Below, in pieces: positions 40,275-48,761 of a stretch of DNA of 64,000 bases. Source of the stretch: CAVUWL01 sp963700105 (GTDB lineage Bacteria > Actinomycetota > Thermoleophilia > Solirubrobacterales > 70-9); the NCBI GenBank assembly GCA_963700105.1, contig CAVOWL010000004.1, positions 434,001 through 498,000 of the forward strand. Reading direction: 5' to 3'. The notes below the pieces were generated by a model. The model was given only the letters and a program-made list of their open reading frames with translations. It had not been told where the DNA came from and ran no database searches. Made by a program: the position numbers and the translations under genes. The first letter of the stretch is position 1; each line of letters starts with the position of its first letter.

Positions 40275-40280
40275 AGCCTA
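40275..40280 (-). promoter_or_regulatory. -10 box for metK (leaderless)
   Basis: TAGGCT (40280 to 40275), then TCCTGC, then ATG at 40268. The TAG is also the der stop codon. Confidence 0.45.
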
Positions 40281-41588
40281 GCGACGCCGACCCGAATGGG
40301 GAACGAAGTCGATCACCACCGGGACGCCCTCCAGGCCGTAGGCCTCGCGGATCCTGTTCTCAAGGTGATATGACCAATCGCGGCTCAACAGCTTGCGATC
40401 GTTTACCTGGATCGCGATCCGAATTGGCCCGACGCCCACCTGGGCCGCGTAGTAAAGGCGCAGGCGGCGTCCGCGCCGCGCCGGCGGGGGCGTCTTGGCC
40501 AAAACCTCGGCGATGAAGCGGTTGAGCTCGGGGGTCGGGATCCGCTCGGCAGCCCGATCGGCCAACGCCAGGGCCCGCGGCAGGAGGGCACCGACGTTTC
40601 TGGCGCTGAGCGCCGAGCAGGTGATCAGCGGCGGTCGCAGCCGCGACTTGCGCGCGATCCGAGCACGGGCGTCGTCGATGTCTGTCCGGGTCTGATCCCA
40701 CTTGTTCATCGCCAAAAGGGTGGCGCAGCCAGCCCGCATCGAGAGCTCGGTTACGCGCAGGTCCTCGGCGGTCAGACCCTCGCTTGCATCGCAGACGACC
40801 AGCGCCACCTCGGCGCGCTCGACGGCGCGCTGGGAGCGCAGTTGGGAGTAGTACTCGATGCTGTCAGAGAGCTTTGAACGCCGCCGCAGTCCGGCGGTGT
40901 CGACCAGCACCACGGCGCGTCCACCAACCTCAAGTTCGGTGTCGATCGAGTCGCGGGTGGTGCCCGACTGCGCCGAGACGATCACCCGCTCAGATCCCAA
41001 AAATGCGTTTACCAGCGAGGACTTGCCGACGTTTGGACGGCCGATCACCGCGATCCGCGTCGCCTCGCTCCCCGCCGGAGCGCCGGCTCGCTCGGCGAGC
41101 GAGGCGACGAGGCGATCGAGCAGATCACCGGTGCCGAGGCCGTGGGTGGCAGAGATCGACTGGGGCTCGCCGAGCCCGAGTTTGTAGAACTCGGCGGCGA
41201 GCGGAAAATCGCTGCTGCGATCGGCCTTGTTGGCGACCACGAGGACCGGCACCTCGGCGCCGCGCAGGGTGGCGGCCAGCTCGGCATCTCCCACCCGCAG
41301 CCCGGCCCGGACGTCGACGACCATCATCACCAGGTCGGCCTCGGCGATCGCCAACCGTGCCTGGCGCTGGACGTCGCGAGCCATCTCGGCGTCGTCTTGG
41401 AGATCGATTCCACCCGTATCGAGGAGCTCGAAGGCGCGCCCGTTCCACTCGCAGGGGAGGCGCTTTCGGTCGCGGGTCACGCCCGGCTCGGGGGCGGTCA
41501 CCGCCTCGCTGCCGCCGACCAAGCGGTTGATCAGGGTGCTCTTACCGACGTTGGGGAAGCCGACAACCGCGACCGTCGGCGCGCTCAC
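40278..41588 (-). CDS. der: Ribosome-assembly GTPase Der (EngA)
   Basis: Two tandem GTPase domains: 'GFPNVGKSTLINRLVGG' with 'DTGG', and 'GRPNVGKSSLVNAFLG' with 'DTAGLRRRSKL'. A C-terminal KH-like domain ends 'PVVIDFVPHSGRRR'. Functions in 50S maturation. 436 residues. It overlaps cmk by four bases, the common cmk-der arrangement. Confidence 0.97.
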   Translation of the reverse strand: MSAPTVAVVGFPNVGKSTLINRLVGGSEAVTAPEPGVTRDRKRLPCEWNGRAFELLDTGGIDLQDDAEMARDVQRQARLAIAEADLVMMVVDVRAGLRVGDAELAATLRGAEVPVLVVANKADRSSDFPLAAEFYKLGLGEPQSISATHGLGTGDLLDRLVASLAERAGAPAGSEATRIAVIGRPNVGKSSLVNAFLGSERVIVSAQSGTTRDSIDTELEVGGRAVVLVDTAGLRRRSKLSDSIEYYSQLRSQRAVERAEVALVVCDASEGLTAEDLRVTELSMRAGCATLLAMNKWDQTRTDIDDARARIARKSRLRPPLITCSALSARNVGALLPRALALADRAAERIPTPELNRFIAEVLAKTPPPARRGRRLRLYYAAQVGVGPIRIAIQVNDRKLLSRDWSYHLENRIREAYGLEGVPVVIDFVPHSGRRR

Positions 41589-42223
41589 ACCAGGCCCCGC
41601 TGGCGGGCCAGCTCGATCACCGCGTCGGTGACCTCCTGGCTTGAGAGGTCGGTGCTGTCGAGCGCGACGGCGTCGCTGGCAGCGCGCAGGGCGCCGTGGC
41701 TGCGGGCGCCGTCGCGGCGATCTCGCTCGCGCAGCGCGGCGAGGACCTGCCCGGGGTCCTCCCCGCTCTGGGCGGCGCGGCGCCGGGCTCGCTCCCGCTC
41801 CGAGGCGCTCAGGTAGACCTTGAGCGGAGAGTCGGGGCTGACCACGGTGCCGATGTCTCGACCCTCGGCGACGTAGCTCCCGGCGGCGATCAGCTGGCGC
41901 TGGGCGGCGACCATCGCCACCCGCACCTCGGGGTGGACGGCGATCCGCGAAGCGGCGGCGCCGATCTGGGGCTCGCGGATGGCGGCGCTGACGTCGCGCC
42001 CGCCGAGGCGGACCCGATCGCCGTCGAACTCGATCCGCAGGGTGGCCGCGATCGCGGCCATCGCCACACCATCATCGGTGTCGGAGCCCGACTCAAGCGC
42101 AGCCAGTGCCAGGCACCGATACATCGCCCCGGTATCGAGGTAGGTGAAACCAAGCGCCGCCGCGACGGCGCGGGCAACGGTGGACTTACCGGCCCCGGCG
42201 GGCCCGTCGATCGCGATCACCAT
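41585..42223 (-). CDS. cmk: Cytidylate kinase
   Basis: Phosphorylates CMP and dCMP. P-loop 'AIDGPAGAGKSTVARAVA', 'YLDTGAMYRCLAL', 'VAEGRDIGTVVSPDSPLKVYLSA' and the Arg-rich lid are present. 212 residues. TACCCT lies six bases before the ATG, in the 18-base gap after aroA. Confidence 0.96.
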   Translation of the reverse strand: MVIAIDGPAGAGKSTVARAVAAALGFTYLDTGAMYRCLALAALESGSDTDDGVAMAAIAATLRIEFDGDRVRLGGRDVSAAIREPQIGAAASRIAVHPEVRVAMVAAQRQLIAAGSYVAEGRDIGTVVSPDSPLKVYLSASERERARRRAAQSGEDPGQVLAALRERDRRDGARSHGALRAASDAVALDSTDLSSQEVTDAVIELARQRGLV

Positions 42224-42229
42224 AGCCTC

Positions 42230-42235
42230 AGGGTA
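42230..42235 (-). promoter_or_regulatory. -10 box for cmk (leaderless, internal)
   Basis: TACCCT (42235 to 42230), then GAGGCT, then ATG at 42223, just after the aroA stop codon (its last base is 42242). Confidence 0.4.
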
Positions 42236-42241
42236 TGGGCG

Positions 42242-43537
42242 TCAGTGTCGTGACAGCGCCCTCAGGTCCGCCTCAAAGCCGGGGTAGCTGACCGCGGCGG
42301 CCTCCATCCCCTCGACCTCGACGCCCCGCTTGGAGGCGAGTCCGGCGATCGCGCCCATCATCGCGATGCGATGATCACCGCCTGAGTCGATCGCGCCGCC
42401 GCGCAGGCCGCCGTTCCCCTCGATCCAGATCTCCTCCTCGCCGGTTTGGACGGTTGCGCCGAGCGCCCGCAGCGCCGTGGCGACGCTGGCGATCCGATCG
42501 CTCTCCTTGCGCCGCAGCTCGGCGGCCTCGCGGATTCTCGTCGTGCCCTGCGCGAAGCAGCCGGCCAGGGCCACCAAGGAGAGCTCATCGATCGCCAGCG
42601 GAATCTCGGCGCCGCCAACCTCGACCCCCGCCAGGGGGCCGCCGCGCACCCGAATCGCACCGATCGGCTCGCCGCTGCGCTCGCCCTCGGGTTCGACCTG
42701 AAGCCGCGCCCCCATGCGCTCGAGGATCGCCAGAAATCCGGTCCGGGTCGGGTTGAGGCCAACCCCCATAAGGGTCAGATCGCTGCCTGGAATCAGCGCC
42801 GCGGCGAGCAGCCAGAAGGCGGCCGAGGAGAAATCGCCCGGAACGAGGATCGAGGTGGCGGCCAGCTCGACCCCCGGGTGAAGCGAGATCACTTCGCCGC
42901 TGCGCTTGATCTGGGCCCCACAGGCGGCGAGCATCCGCTCGGTGTGATCGCGGCTTCGCAGCGGCTCGCTGAGCCGCGTCTCACCCTCGGCGAGCAACCC
43001 CGCAAAGAGCAGGCAGGACTTGACCTGAGCGCTGGGCAGCGCCAGCCGGTAGCTGATGCCGCGAAGCGCGGCGCCCTCAATCTGAAGCGGCGCCAGGTCA
43101 TCCTCGCGGCAGCGCAACTGAGCACCCATCTCGCGCAGCGGCGCGACGATCCGAGCCAGCGGCCGGGCGCGGATCGACTGATCGCCGTCAAGGCGCCAGC
43201 GCCCGCCGGGCTGACCGGCGAGCCAACCCGAAACCAGGCGCAGCAGGGTGCCGGCGTTTCCGACGTCAAGCTGCGCCGGGGCCGCACCGCGCAGGCCGAC
43301 GCCGCGCACCGAGATGGCTGAGCGGGGCCCCGGTGCGGCGACGGAGCTGACCTCGGCGCCGAGGGCGCTGACCGCGGCCAGCGTCGAGCGGGTATCGGCC
43401 GCCTCAAGGTATCCCTCGATCACGGTCTCGCCCTCACACATCGCGGCGATCAGGGCCGCCCGGTGAGAGATTGACTTATCCGCAGGAGGCCGCAGCGTCC
43501 CCTTCAGCGCGGTGGCTGGCTCAAAGCGAACCCCCAT
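42242..43537 (-). CDS. aroA: 3-phosphoshikimate 1-carboxyvinyltransferase (EPSP synthase)
   Basis: Sixth shikimate-pathway step. 'PPADKSISHRAALIA', 'DVGNAGTLLRLVSGW', 'LPSAQVKSCLLFAGL', 'DFSSAAFWLLAAAL' and 'RRKESDRIASV' mark the two-domain inverted alpha/beta barrel. 'GNAGTLLR' is a variant of the GNAGTA(T/M)R loop that contacts PEP, which may affect inhibitor sensitivity. 431 residues. It lies four bases after tyrA. Confidence 0.96.
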   Translation of the reverse strand: MGVRFEPATALKGTLRPPADKSISHRAALIAAMCEGETVIEGYLEAADTRSTLAAVSALGAEVSSVAAPGPRSAISVRGVGLRGAAPAQLDVGNAGTLLRLVSGWLAGQPGGRWRLDGDQSIRARPLARIVAPLREMGAQLRCREDDLAPLQIEGAALRGISYRLALPSAQVKSCLLFAGLLAEGETRLSEPLRSRDHTERMLAACGAQIKRSGEVISLHPGVELAATSILVPGDFSSAAFWLLAAALIPGSDLTLMGVGLNPTRTGFLAILERMGARLQVEPEGERSGEPIGAIRVRGGPLAGVEVGGAEIPLAIDELSLVALAGCFAQGTTRIREAAELRRKESDRIASVATALRALGATVQTGEEEIWIEGNGGLRGGAIDSGGDHRIAMMGAIAGLASKRGVEVEGMEAAAVSYPGFEADLRALSRH

Positions 43538-43540
43538 CGC

Positions 43541-44626
43541 CTAGCCGGCCTCGCCGAGCACGCTGGCGCTGTGGCCCAACTCGCGCATCAGGCTGAGCGC
43601 CCGGGCGGCCTGCTCCTCGCCACCGACCCAGACCGAGACGGCGCCCGAGCTCATATCGGCTGCCGGATAAAGCGCCATGTCCTCGATGTTCACCCCGGCC
43701 TCCGCCAGCGCCAGCGCCAGCTCGGCGACGGTCCCCGGTCGGTTGGCGATCACCACCCGCAGCTCGCTGAGCGGCCCCCCCACCGACTCCGCTTCAAGCA
43801 GCGCGCGGCGGTCCAAAGCCGCGCCGCGGTGCCAGGCCAAGACCGCGTCGCGCCGACCGCCGCGGATCAGCTGCGCGGCCTCGCTGAGGCGGGCGGCGGC
43901 GGCCTCGACCGCCTCGGCGACCGCCTCGCGGTTGGTCGAGAAGATGTCTGCCCAGATCGCCGGGTTGGCGCCGGCGACACGGGTCGTGTCACGAAAGCTG
44001 GGGCCGACCTCGGGCATTCGCTGGGAATCGCGGGTCAGCTCCGCGTGGGCCTGGGCGACCAAGACGTTGGCGACGACGTGGGGAAGGTGGCTGACCGTGG
44101 CCATGAGGCGATCGTGGGTGGCGGCCTCGATCGCCTGGGGGCGGGCGCCGAGCGCCGCGATCGCGCGCTGCAGTCGGTCATACTGCAGACCGCCGGAGCG
44201 CTCGGTTGGGGTCAGGTACCAGCGGGCCCCCTCAAACAGATCGGCCCGCGCGTTGGCGACCCCGGCGGTCTCAACGCCGGCCAGCGGATGCCCGCCGATG
44301 AAGCGCTGATCGGCGCCCAGCGCGGCGACGATCTCGCGCTTGGTCGAACCGACGTCGGTGATCACCGCGTCCTGCCCCGCGGCCCGCAGGGCGGCGCCGG
44401 CAAGCTCGGCCAGGGCGGCAACCGGGGCGGCGCAAAAGATCAGCTCGGCGCCCTCGCAGGCCTCAAGCACCGAGTCGGCTCGCCCGCCGATCGCCCCCAG
44501 CGAGACCGCCTCCTGGGCTCGTTTTGGGTCCGGATCAAAGCCGCATACCTCCGCCCCCAGGCGGCGCCGAGCGGCGAGCCCGATCGAGCCTCCGATCAGG
44601 CCGACCCCCAAGACGGCGACCCTCAT
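43541..44626 (-). CDS. tyrA: Prephenate dehydrogenase with C-terminal ACT domain
   Basis: Makes hydroxyphenylpyruvate for tyrosine. The Rossmann start 'AVLGVGLIGGSIGLAAR' binds NAD. 'TDVGSTKREIV', 'GGHPLAGVETAGVANARADLF' and 'THDRLMATVSHLPHVVANVL' are the catalytic region (active His in 'SHLPH'). A C-terminal ACT domain ('RVVIANRPGTVAELALALAEAGVNIEDM') suggests feedback control. 361 residues. It overlaps aroF by four bases. Confidence 0.95.
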   Translation of the reverse strand: MRVAVLGVGLIGGSIGLAARRRLGAEVCGFDPDPKRAQEAVSLGAIGGRADSVLEACEGAELIFCAAPVAALAELAGAALRAAGQDAVITDVGSTKREIVAALGADQRFIGGHPLAGVETAGVANARADLFEGARWYLTPTERSGGLQYDRLQRAIAALGARPQAIEAATHDRLMATVSHLPHVVANVLVAQAHAELTRDSQRMPEVGPSFRDTTRVAGANPAIWADIFSTNREAVAEAVEAAAARLSEAAQLIRGGRRDAVLAWHRGAALDRRALLEAESVGGPLSELRVVIANRPGTVAELALALAEAGVNIEDMALYPAADMSSGAVSVWVGGEEQAARALSLMRELGHSASVLGEAG

Positions 44627-45708
44627 CGCGCCCGGCGCGCTTTCACCGCGGCGGCCAGGCCCTCCAGCACCGCCACCGTCTGCTCCCAGTCCATGCAGGC
44701 ATCGGTGATCGACTGGCCGTAGGTGAGGGCGCCGTCTGGGCCCGGATCCTGGCGGCCGCCAACCAGGAAGGACTCGAGCATGACGCCGACGATCGCCGCG
44801 TTGCCGGCGGCGATCTGGGAGCCGATCTCGGCCGCCACCTCAACCTGGCGATCGGGATCCTTGCCGCTGTTGTCGTGGGAGGCATCGATGATCAGGCGGG
44901 CTGGCAGCCGCGCCGCGCTGAGCATCGAGAGCGCGGCCGCCACCCCGTCGGGGTCGTGGTTGGGAGCGCCGCGACCGCCGCGCAGGATGACGTGGCCGTC
45001 GGGGTTGCCGCTGGTGTGCAGGATCGCCGGCGCACCGCTGTCATCGATCCCGGCGAAGGCGTGGGGGACCGCGGCGGCGCGGACCGCGTCGACGGCGACC
45101 TGCACGTTTCCGTCGGTGCGGTTCTTAAAGCCGATCGGCATCGAGAGGCCCGAGCCAAGCTGGCGGTGGATCTGGCTCTCGGTTGTACGGGCGCCGATCG
45201 CCCCCCAGGCGACCGCGTCGGAAATGTATTGGGGGGTGATTGGATCAAGGAACTCACAACCCACCGCCAGGCCGAGGTCTAAGACCTCAAGCAAAAGGGC
45301 ACGGGCGGTGCGCAGGCCGGCGTTTACGTCGCCGGAGCCGTCGAGGTGGGGATCGTTGATCAACCCCTTCCAACCGGTCGTCGTACGCGGCTTCTCAAAG
45401 TAGACGCGCATCACGATCAATAGTTGCGGCGCCAGCGCTGCCGCCATCTCGCTCAGCCGCCGGGCGTAATCCAGCGCCGCGGCGGGGTCATGGACGCTGC
45501 AGGGCCCGACGATCACCAGGGCGCGATCATCGCTTTGATCGAGGACCGCGACCACGTCCTCGCGCCCGGCGATCACCGCCGCCGAGCGCTTCGAGCCAAG
45601 CGGCAGCTCGCCGAGCAGGCTCATCGGCGCCACCAGCTCCAGGATCCGCTCGATCCGCTGGTCGCGCACCCGATCGACGCTGCCGACCCCTTTGGTCCCG
45701 ATCATCAT
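44623..45708 (-). CDS. aroF: DAHP synthase, E. coli AroF/G/H type
   Basis: First step of aromatic amino acid synthesis. 'IVGPCSVHDPAAALDYA', 'MRVYFEKPRTTTGWKGLINDP', 'GARTTESQIHRQLGSGLSMPIGFKN' and 'IIDASHDNSGKDP' mark the AroAI-alpha family, not the plant-like AroAII type commoner in actinobacteria. I start at ATG 45708 (ATGATGATC), with AAAGGCGG about 12 bases upstream, giving 361 residues; a GTG at 45786 lies inside a predicted hairpin. A leader reading frame and hairpins upstream suggest attenuation. Confidence 0.94.
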   Translation of the reverse strand: MMIGTKGVGSVDRVRDQRIERILELVAPMSLLGELPLGSKRSAAVIAGREDVVAVLDQSDDRALVIVGPCSVHDPAAALDYARRLSEMAAALAPQLLIVMRVYFEKPRTTTGWKGLINDPHLDGSGDVNAGLRTARALLLEVLDLGLAVGCEFLDPITPQYISDAVAWGAIGARTTESQIHRQLGSGLSMPIGFKNRTDGNVQVAVDAVRAAAVPHAFAGIDDSGAPAILHTSGNPDGHVILRGGRGAPNHDPDGVAAALSMLSAARLPARLIIDASHDNSGKDPDRQVEVAAEIGSQIAAGNAAIVGVMLESFLVGGRQDPGPDGALTYGQSITDACMDWEQTVAVLEGLAAAVKARRAR

Positions 45709-45777
45709 CTTGTCGCCGCCTTTCTCCAAAACTCGCAAAATCCTACTTTGAGGGGGCGAACCGCCAACCGCCACGGC

Positions 45778-45849
45778 GCTTCGCACGAAGCTGATTACGG
45801 CGCCCGGTCCAGTGCTCTGGGTGCGGCTTTCGCCGCGGGGCCGGACGCC
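45778..45849 (-). promoter_or_regulatory. Structured RNA leader (candidate attenuator) of aroF
   Basis: Minus strand. P1 pairs GGCGTCCGG (45849-45841) with CCGGGCGCC (45807-45799): nine pairs, one a G-U, starting in the leader peptide stop codon. Inside P1 are P2, GCGGC-GAAA-GCCGC (45836-45823), with a GNRA loop, and P3, CCAG-AGCA-CTGG (45820-45809): a three-way junction. Next is GCTTC-GTGC-GAAGC (45791-45778). No clear U-tract terminator follows, so control could act on transcription or on translation. Confidence 0.6.
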
Positions 45850-45941
45850 TAGCTAAATCGCCAGCAATAGGTGAAGCGGCCGAGCACGGTCGCCGGCGCG
45901 GGGGCGCCGCTGGGACTCGTGATGTCGGACTCGGGCTTCAC
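45849..45941 (-). CDS. Putative aromatic leader peptide upstream of aroF
   Basis: A 30-codon frame from GTG 45941 to TAG, 33 bases after hisC. AGGA lies four bases before the GTG. Its last codons encode FTYCWRFS, with Phe TTC (45875), Tyr TAT (45869), Trp TGG (45863) and Phe TTT (45857); TAT and TTT are the AT-rich synonyms in a GC-rich genome. The aromatic codons sit just before hairpins preceding DAHP synthase, as in ribosome-mediated attenuators. The start region AGGTGAAGC (45943-45935) can pair perfectly with GCTTCACCT (45877-45869) over the control codons. A shorter version could start at GTG 45887. Confidence 0.55.
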   Translation of the reverse strand: MKPESDITSPSGAPAPATVLGRFTYCWRFS

Positions 45942-45973
45942 CTTGTCCTGATGTTGTAGCAGCTGGGAGCCGC

Positions 45974-47071
45974 TCAGTCGAGCAGATCGCCCAGTGCCGC
46001 CAGCAGGCGCCCGTTCTCGGCCTCGGTGCCAAAGCTGGCGCGGATGTGGCCGGGGGCCCCCAGGGCGGCCCCGGGGCGAACCGCGATCTGGCGCTGCCAG
46101 AGGGCGGCGATCAGATCCTCTTCCTCGCCACCCTCGCCGAGCTCGATCCAGGCGAAGTTGGCCTGGCTTGGGGTGCTCTTTAGGCCGAGCTCGGCGAGCC
46201 CCGCCTCGACCCGAACCCGCTCGATCAGGTTTGCCTCGACGCGGCGGCTGACGTCGTCTTGGTGCAGGATCGCCTCGGCCGCCGCGGCCTGGGCGAGGGC
46301 GTTGACGCTGAAGGGCTGGCGCACCGCGTCAACCGCGGCGCGAAACCGCGCCGAGCCGATCGCGTAGCCAACCCGGACCCCGGCCAGCCCGTAGCACTTG
46401 CTGAAGGTGCGCAGCAGGACCAGGTTGGGGAAATCCGCCAAAAGCGCCAGCGCCTGATCCGGGTCATCGACGGTCTGATACTCGATGTAGGCCTGATCGA
46501 GTGCGATCGTCACGTGGGATGGCACCCGCTCGCAAAAGGCGGCGAGGTCGGCGCTCGGCAGGTAGGTGGCGGTCGGGTTGTTGGGATTGCAGATCACCAG
46601 CAGCTGGGTCGCCGCACTTACCTCCTCGGCCATCGCGTCGAGGTCGTGCACCCCGGCGGGACTCAGCGCGACGCGCACCTCGCGCGCCCCGGTCAGCGCC
46701 GCAAGGTAGGGGTAGATCGAGAAGGAGGGCCAGGCGTAGAGGATCTCATCGCCAGGCTCACAGAGCGCCTCGGCGGCGGCCAGGAGGATCTCGCAGGAGC
46801 CATTGCCGACCGCGATCCGGGCGGGATCGGTCTCATAGCGCGCGGCGAGGCGCTCGCGCAGCAGCGTTGCCTCGGGATCCGGATAGCGATGCATCGCCGC
46901 GGCGCCGGCTTGGATCGCCTCGATCACCCGCGGGTGGGGCGGGTAGGGCGACTCGTTTGAGGCGAGCTGGGCAATCTCGGCGGCGAGGATCGCCTCCGGG
47001 GCCTGGCCCCTGGGAACTCCCGCCCTATAGCCAGGGATGCGGGCGAGCTTCTCGGCGAAGGTGACGGTCAT
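45974..47071 (-). CDS. hisC: Histidinol-phosphate / aromatic aminotransferase
   Basis: Class I/II PLP aminotransferase, 365 residues. 'LASNESPYPPHPRVIEAI', 'VGNGSCEILLAAAEAL', 'VICNPNNPTATYLP' and the PLP lysine in 'LRTFSKCYGLAGVRVGYAIG' fit HisC. No other his gene is nearby. Lying between chorismate mutase and DAHP synthase/prephenate dehydrogenase, it probably also or mainly transaminates phenylpyruvate and hydroxyphenylpyruvate. Family alone cannot decide. Confidence 0.9.
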   Translation of the reverse strand: MTVTFAEKLARIPGYRAGVPRGQAPEAILAAEIAQLASNESPYPPHPRVIEAIQAGAAAMHRYPDPEATLLRERLAARYETDPARIAVGNGSCEILLAAAEALCEPGDEILYAWPSFSIYPYLAALTGAREVRVALSPAGVHDLDAMAEEVSAATQLLVICNPNNPTATYLPSADLAAFCERVPSHVTIALDQAYIEYQTVDDPDQALALLADFPNLVLLRTFSKCYGLAGVRVGYAIGSARFRAAVDAVRQPFSVNALAQAAAAEAILHQDDVSRRVEANLIERVRVEAGLAELGLKSTPSQANFAWIELGEGGEEEDLIAALWQRQIAVRPGAALGAPGHIRASFGTEAENGRLLAALGDLLD

Positions 47072-47098
47072 CTCTCCCCGATTGTGACGGAGCGCCGC

Positions 47099-47491
47099 TC
47101 ACTGGGCGGCCTCCAGGTCGGAGCGCAGCCGCTTGGTGTCGCCCAAGTAGGCGTGGGCGGGCCGGTGGGTGGGCGGCGCGTAGTAGTGGATCATGACCCG
47201 AATCACGCGTGGCATCGAACCGGGAACGTCGATCTCGCGGGCGCAAAGTAGCGGCACCGAGTCAAGCCCCAGATTGCGGGCCGCGACGGCGGGGAACTCC
47301 GCATCAAGATCGTTGGTTACCGTGAACAGACAGCTGATCATCGCCTCGGGGCGGAGCTGATTGCGCTCGATCAGCGCGGCGACCAACTCCTCGGCGGCGC
47401 TGGTGATCGCCGCGGCGGAATTGGCCAGCGCCTGGCTGGCGCCGCGCACCGCAAAGAGTCGATCTGGCACTTGATCCTCGCCGAGCTTCAC
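47099..47491 (-). CDS. aroH: Chorismate mutase, AroH type
   Basis: A 130-residue enzyme converting chorismate to prephenate. It matches the trimeric B. subtilis AroH fold: 'FAVRGASQALANSAAAI', 'MISCLFTVTNDLDAEFPAVAARNLGLDSVPLLCAREIDVPGSMPRVIRVMIHY'. The Arg in 'AVRGA', the Glu/Asp region and the Arg in 'CAREIDV' are the active-site positions. The overlap with rluB is four bases. It feeds tyrA downstream in the same operon. Confidence 0.95.
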   Translation of the reverse strand: MKLGEDQVPDRLFAVRGASQALANSAAAITSAAEELVAALIERNQLRPEAMISCLFTVTNDLDAEFPAVAARNLGLDSVPLLCAREIDVPGSMPRVIRVMIHYYAPPTHRPAHAYLGDTKRLRSDLEAAQ

Positions 47492-48180
47492 CTCCCGACA
47501 TCCTTCCAGAGCGAGGCGATCTCCTCGGCCGAGAGCTGGCGGGCGCTGCCCTCCGCCAGCTGACCCAGCTCGATCGGGCCGATGCGGACCCGCCGCAGCG
47601 CGATCACCTCGTTGCCGATCGCCTCGACCATGCGCCGCACCTGGCGGTTTCTTCCTTCGGTTAAAGCCAGCTCGAGGCCGCGTCGCCCGCGCCGGCGGAC
47701 CTCGGCCCTCGCGCGCCCGTCGGCCAGCCTCACCCCCTCGCCCAGCGCGCCCAGCTCAGCCGCCGAGGGGGCTCGGCGCAGCACGGCGTGGTAGACCTTT
47801 CGCACCTGATAGCGAGGGTGGGTGAGGCGGTTTGCCAGCTCGCCATCATTGGTCAATAAGAGCAAGCCGGTGGAGTCGGCATCGAGGCGACCGACGGGAT
47901 AGAGGCGGGCCCCGGATTGAACCAGCTCGACCACCGCCAGCCTCTTGCCCGGCTCGCGCGCGGTTGAAACCACCCCGGCAGGCTTATTGACTGCCCAGAC
48001 CTGGCGCGGCTCCTCGCTTGCCAGCGCTCCGTCGACCCGGACCTCGGCCGCCTCACCGACCTCGCGGGCGGGGTCGGTGATCACCGCGCCATCGACGCTG
48101 ACCCGACCGGCGGCGATGATTTGCTCGGCGGCGCGGCGCGAGCTGATCCCTGCGTGGGCGAGGAATTTGGCGAGCCGCAT
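47488..48180 (-). CDS. rluB: Pseudouridine synthase RluB/RsuA family
   Basis: Isomerises uridine in rRNA. The N-terminal S4 domain 'RLAKFLAHAGISSRRAAEQIIAAGRVSVDG' is followed by the catalytic domain with Asp in 'PVGRLDADSTGLLLLTNDGEL' and 'LTEGRNRQVRRM'. 230 residues fit RluB. scpA-scpB-rluB is a common bacterial gene order. Confidence 0.94.
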   Translation of the reverse strand: MRLAKFLAHAGISSRRAAEQIIAAGRVSVDGAVITDPAREVGEAAEVRVDGALASEEPRQVWAVNKPAGVVSTAREPGKRLAVVELVQSGARLYPVGRLDADSTGLLLLTNDGELANRLTHPRYQVRKVYHAVLRRAPSAAELGALGEGVRLADGRARAEVRRRGRRGLELALTEGRNRQVRRMVEAIGNEVIALRRVRIGPIELGQLAEGSARQLSAEEIASLWKDVGR

Positions 48181-48191
48181 TCCGCCCGGCG

Positions 48192-48761
48192 CTAGCTGGC
48201 GCGCTGCTCGCCGGCCTTGATCAGCCGCTCGCGCAACTCCCGTTCATCCTCGGGGGAGGGATCAAAGCGCGAGGCCTCGGGCAGTTGCTCGAGTCCGGAG
48301 AGGCCAAAGAGGCGTTCAAAGAGCTCGGTTGTCGTAAAGATCGCAGCGCCAAAGCGCGAGCGACCTGACTCCTCGATCAGCCCTCGCTCGGCGAGGGTCT
48401 GCACGGCTGACTCCGATGAGACGCCCCGGATGCGAGCCACCTCCGGGCGCGAGATCGGTTGCAGGTAGGCGACGATCGCCAGCGTCTCGGCCTGGGCTCC
48501 GGTCAGCGGCGGCGTCCGAGGTTTGGCGAGCAGGCGGCGGGCGGCGGCCTCGGCGGCGGGGTCTGAGGCGAGCGCGAAGCCACCGGCCACCTCACGCAGG
48601 ACCACGCCCCGCTTGCCCTCGCCGAGGTCATCGCGAAGCAGCTCGATCGCCTCTGAGACCTGACCCTCGGTCGCCTCGGTCGCCTCGGCGAGCTCGGCGC
48701 TGCCCAGTGGAGCGGCGGAGAGAAAGAGCAGGGCCTCGATCGTTCGCGCCAAATCACTCAT
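48192..48761 (-). CDS. scpB: Segregation and condensation protein B
   Basis: Dimeric winged-helix (kite) subunit of the Smc complex. 'IEALLFLSAAPLGSAELAEA', 'LREVAGGFALASDP', 'LTGAQAETLAIVAYLQPISRPEVARIRGVSSESAVQTLAERGLIEESGRS' and 'FGAAIFTTTELFERLFGLSGLEQLPE' are the tandem winged helices. I use the ATG at 48761, overlapping scpA by eight bases; upstream starts have no family sequence. Its Smc partner at 14.8 kb lacks a hinge. Confidence 0.95.
   Translation of the reverse strand: MSDLARTIEALLFLSAAPLGSAELAEATEATEGQVSEAIELLRDDLGEGKRGVVLREVAGGFALASDPAAEAAARRLLAKPRTPPLTGAQAETLAIVAYLQPISRPEVARIRGVSSESAVQTLAERGLIEESGRSRFGAAIFTTTELFERLFGLSGLEQLPEASRFDPSPEDERELRERLIKAGEQRAS

Noticed and set aside
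40269..40277. SAM riboswitch before metK
   Set aside because: der ends nine bases upstream and the predicted transcript is leaderless.
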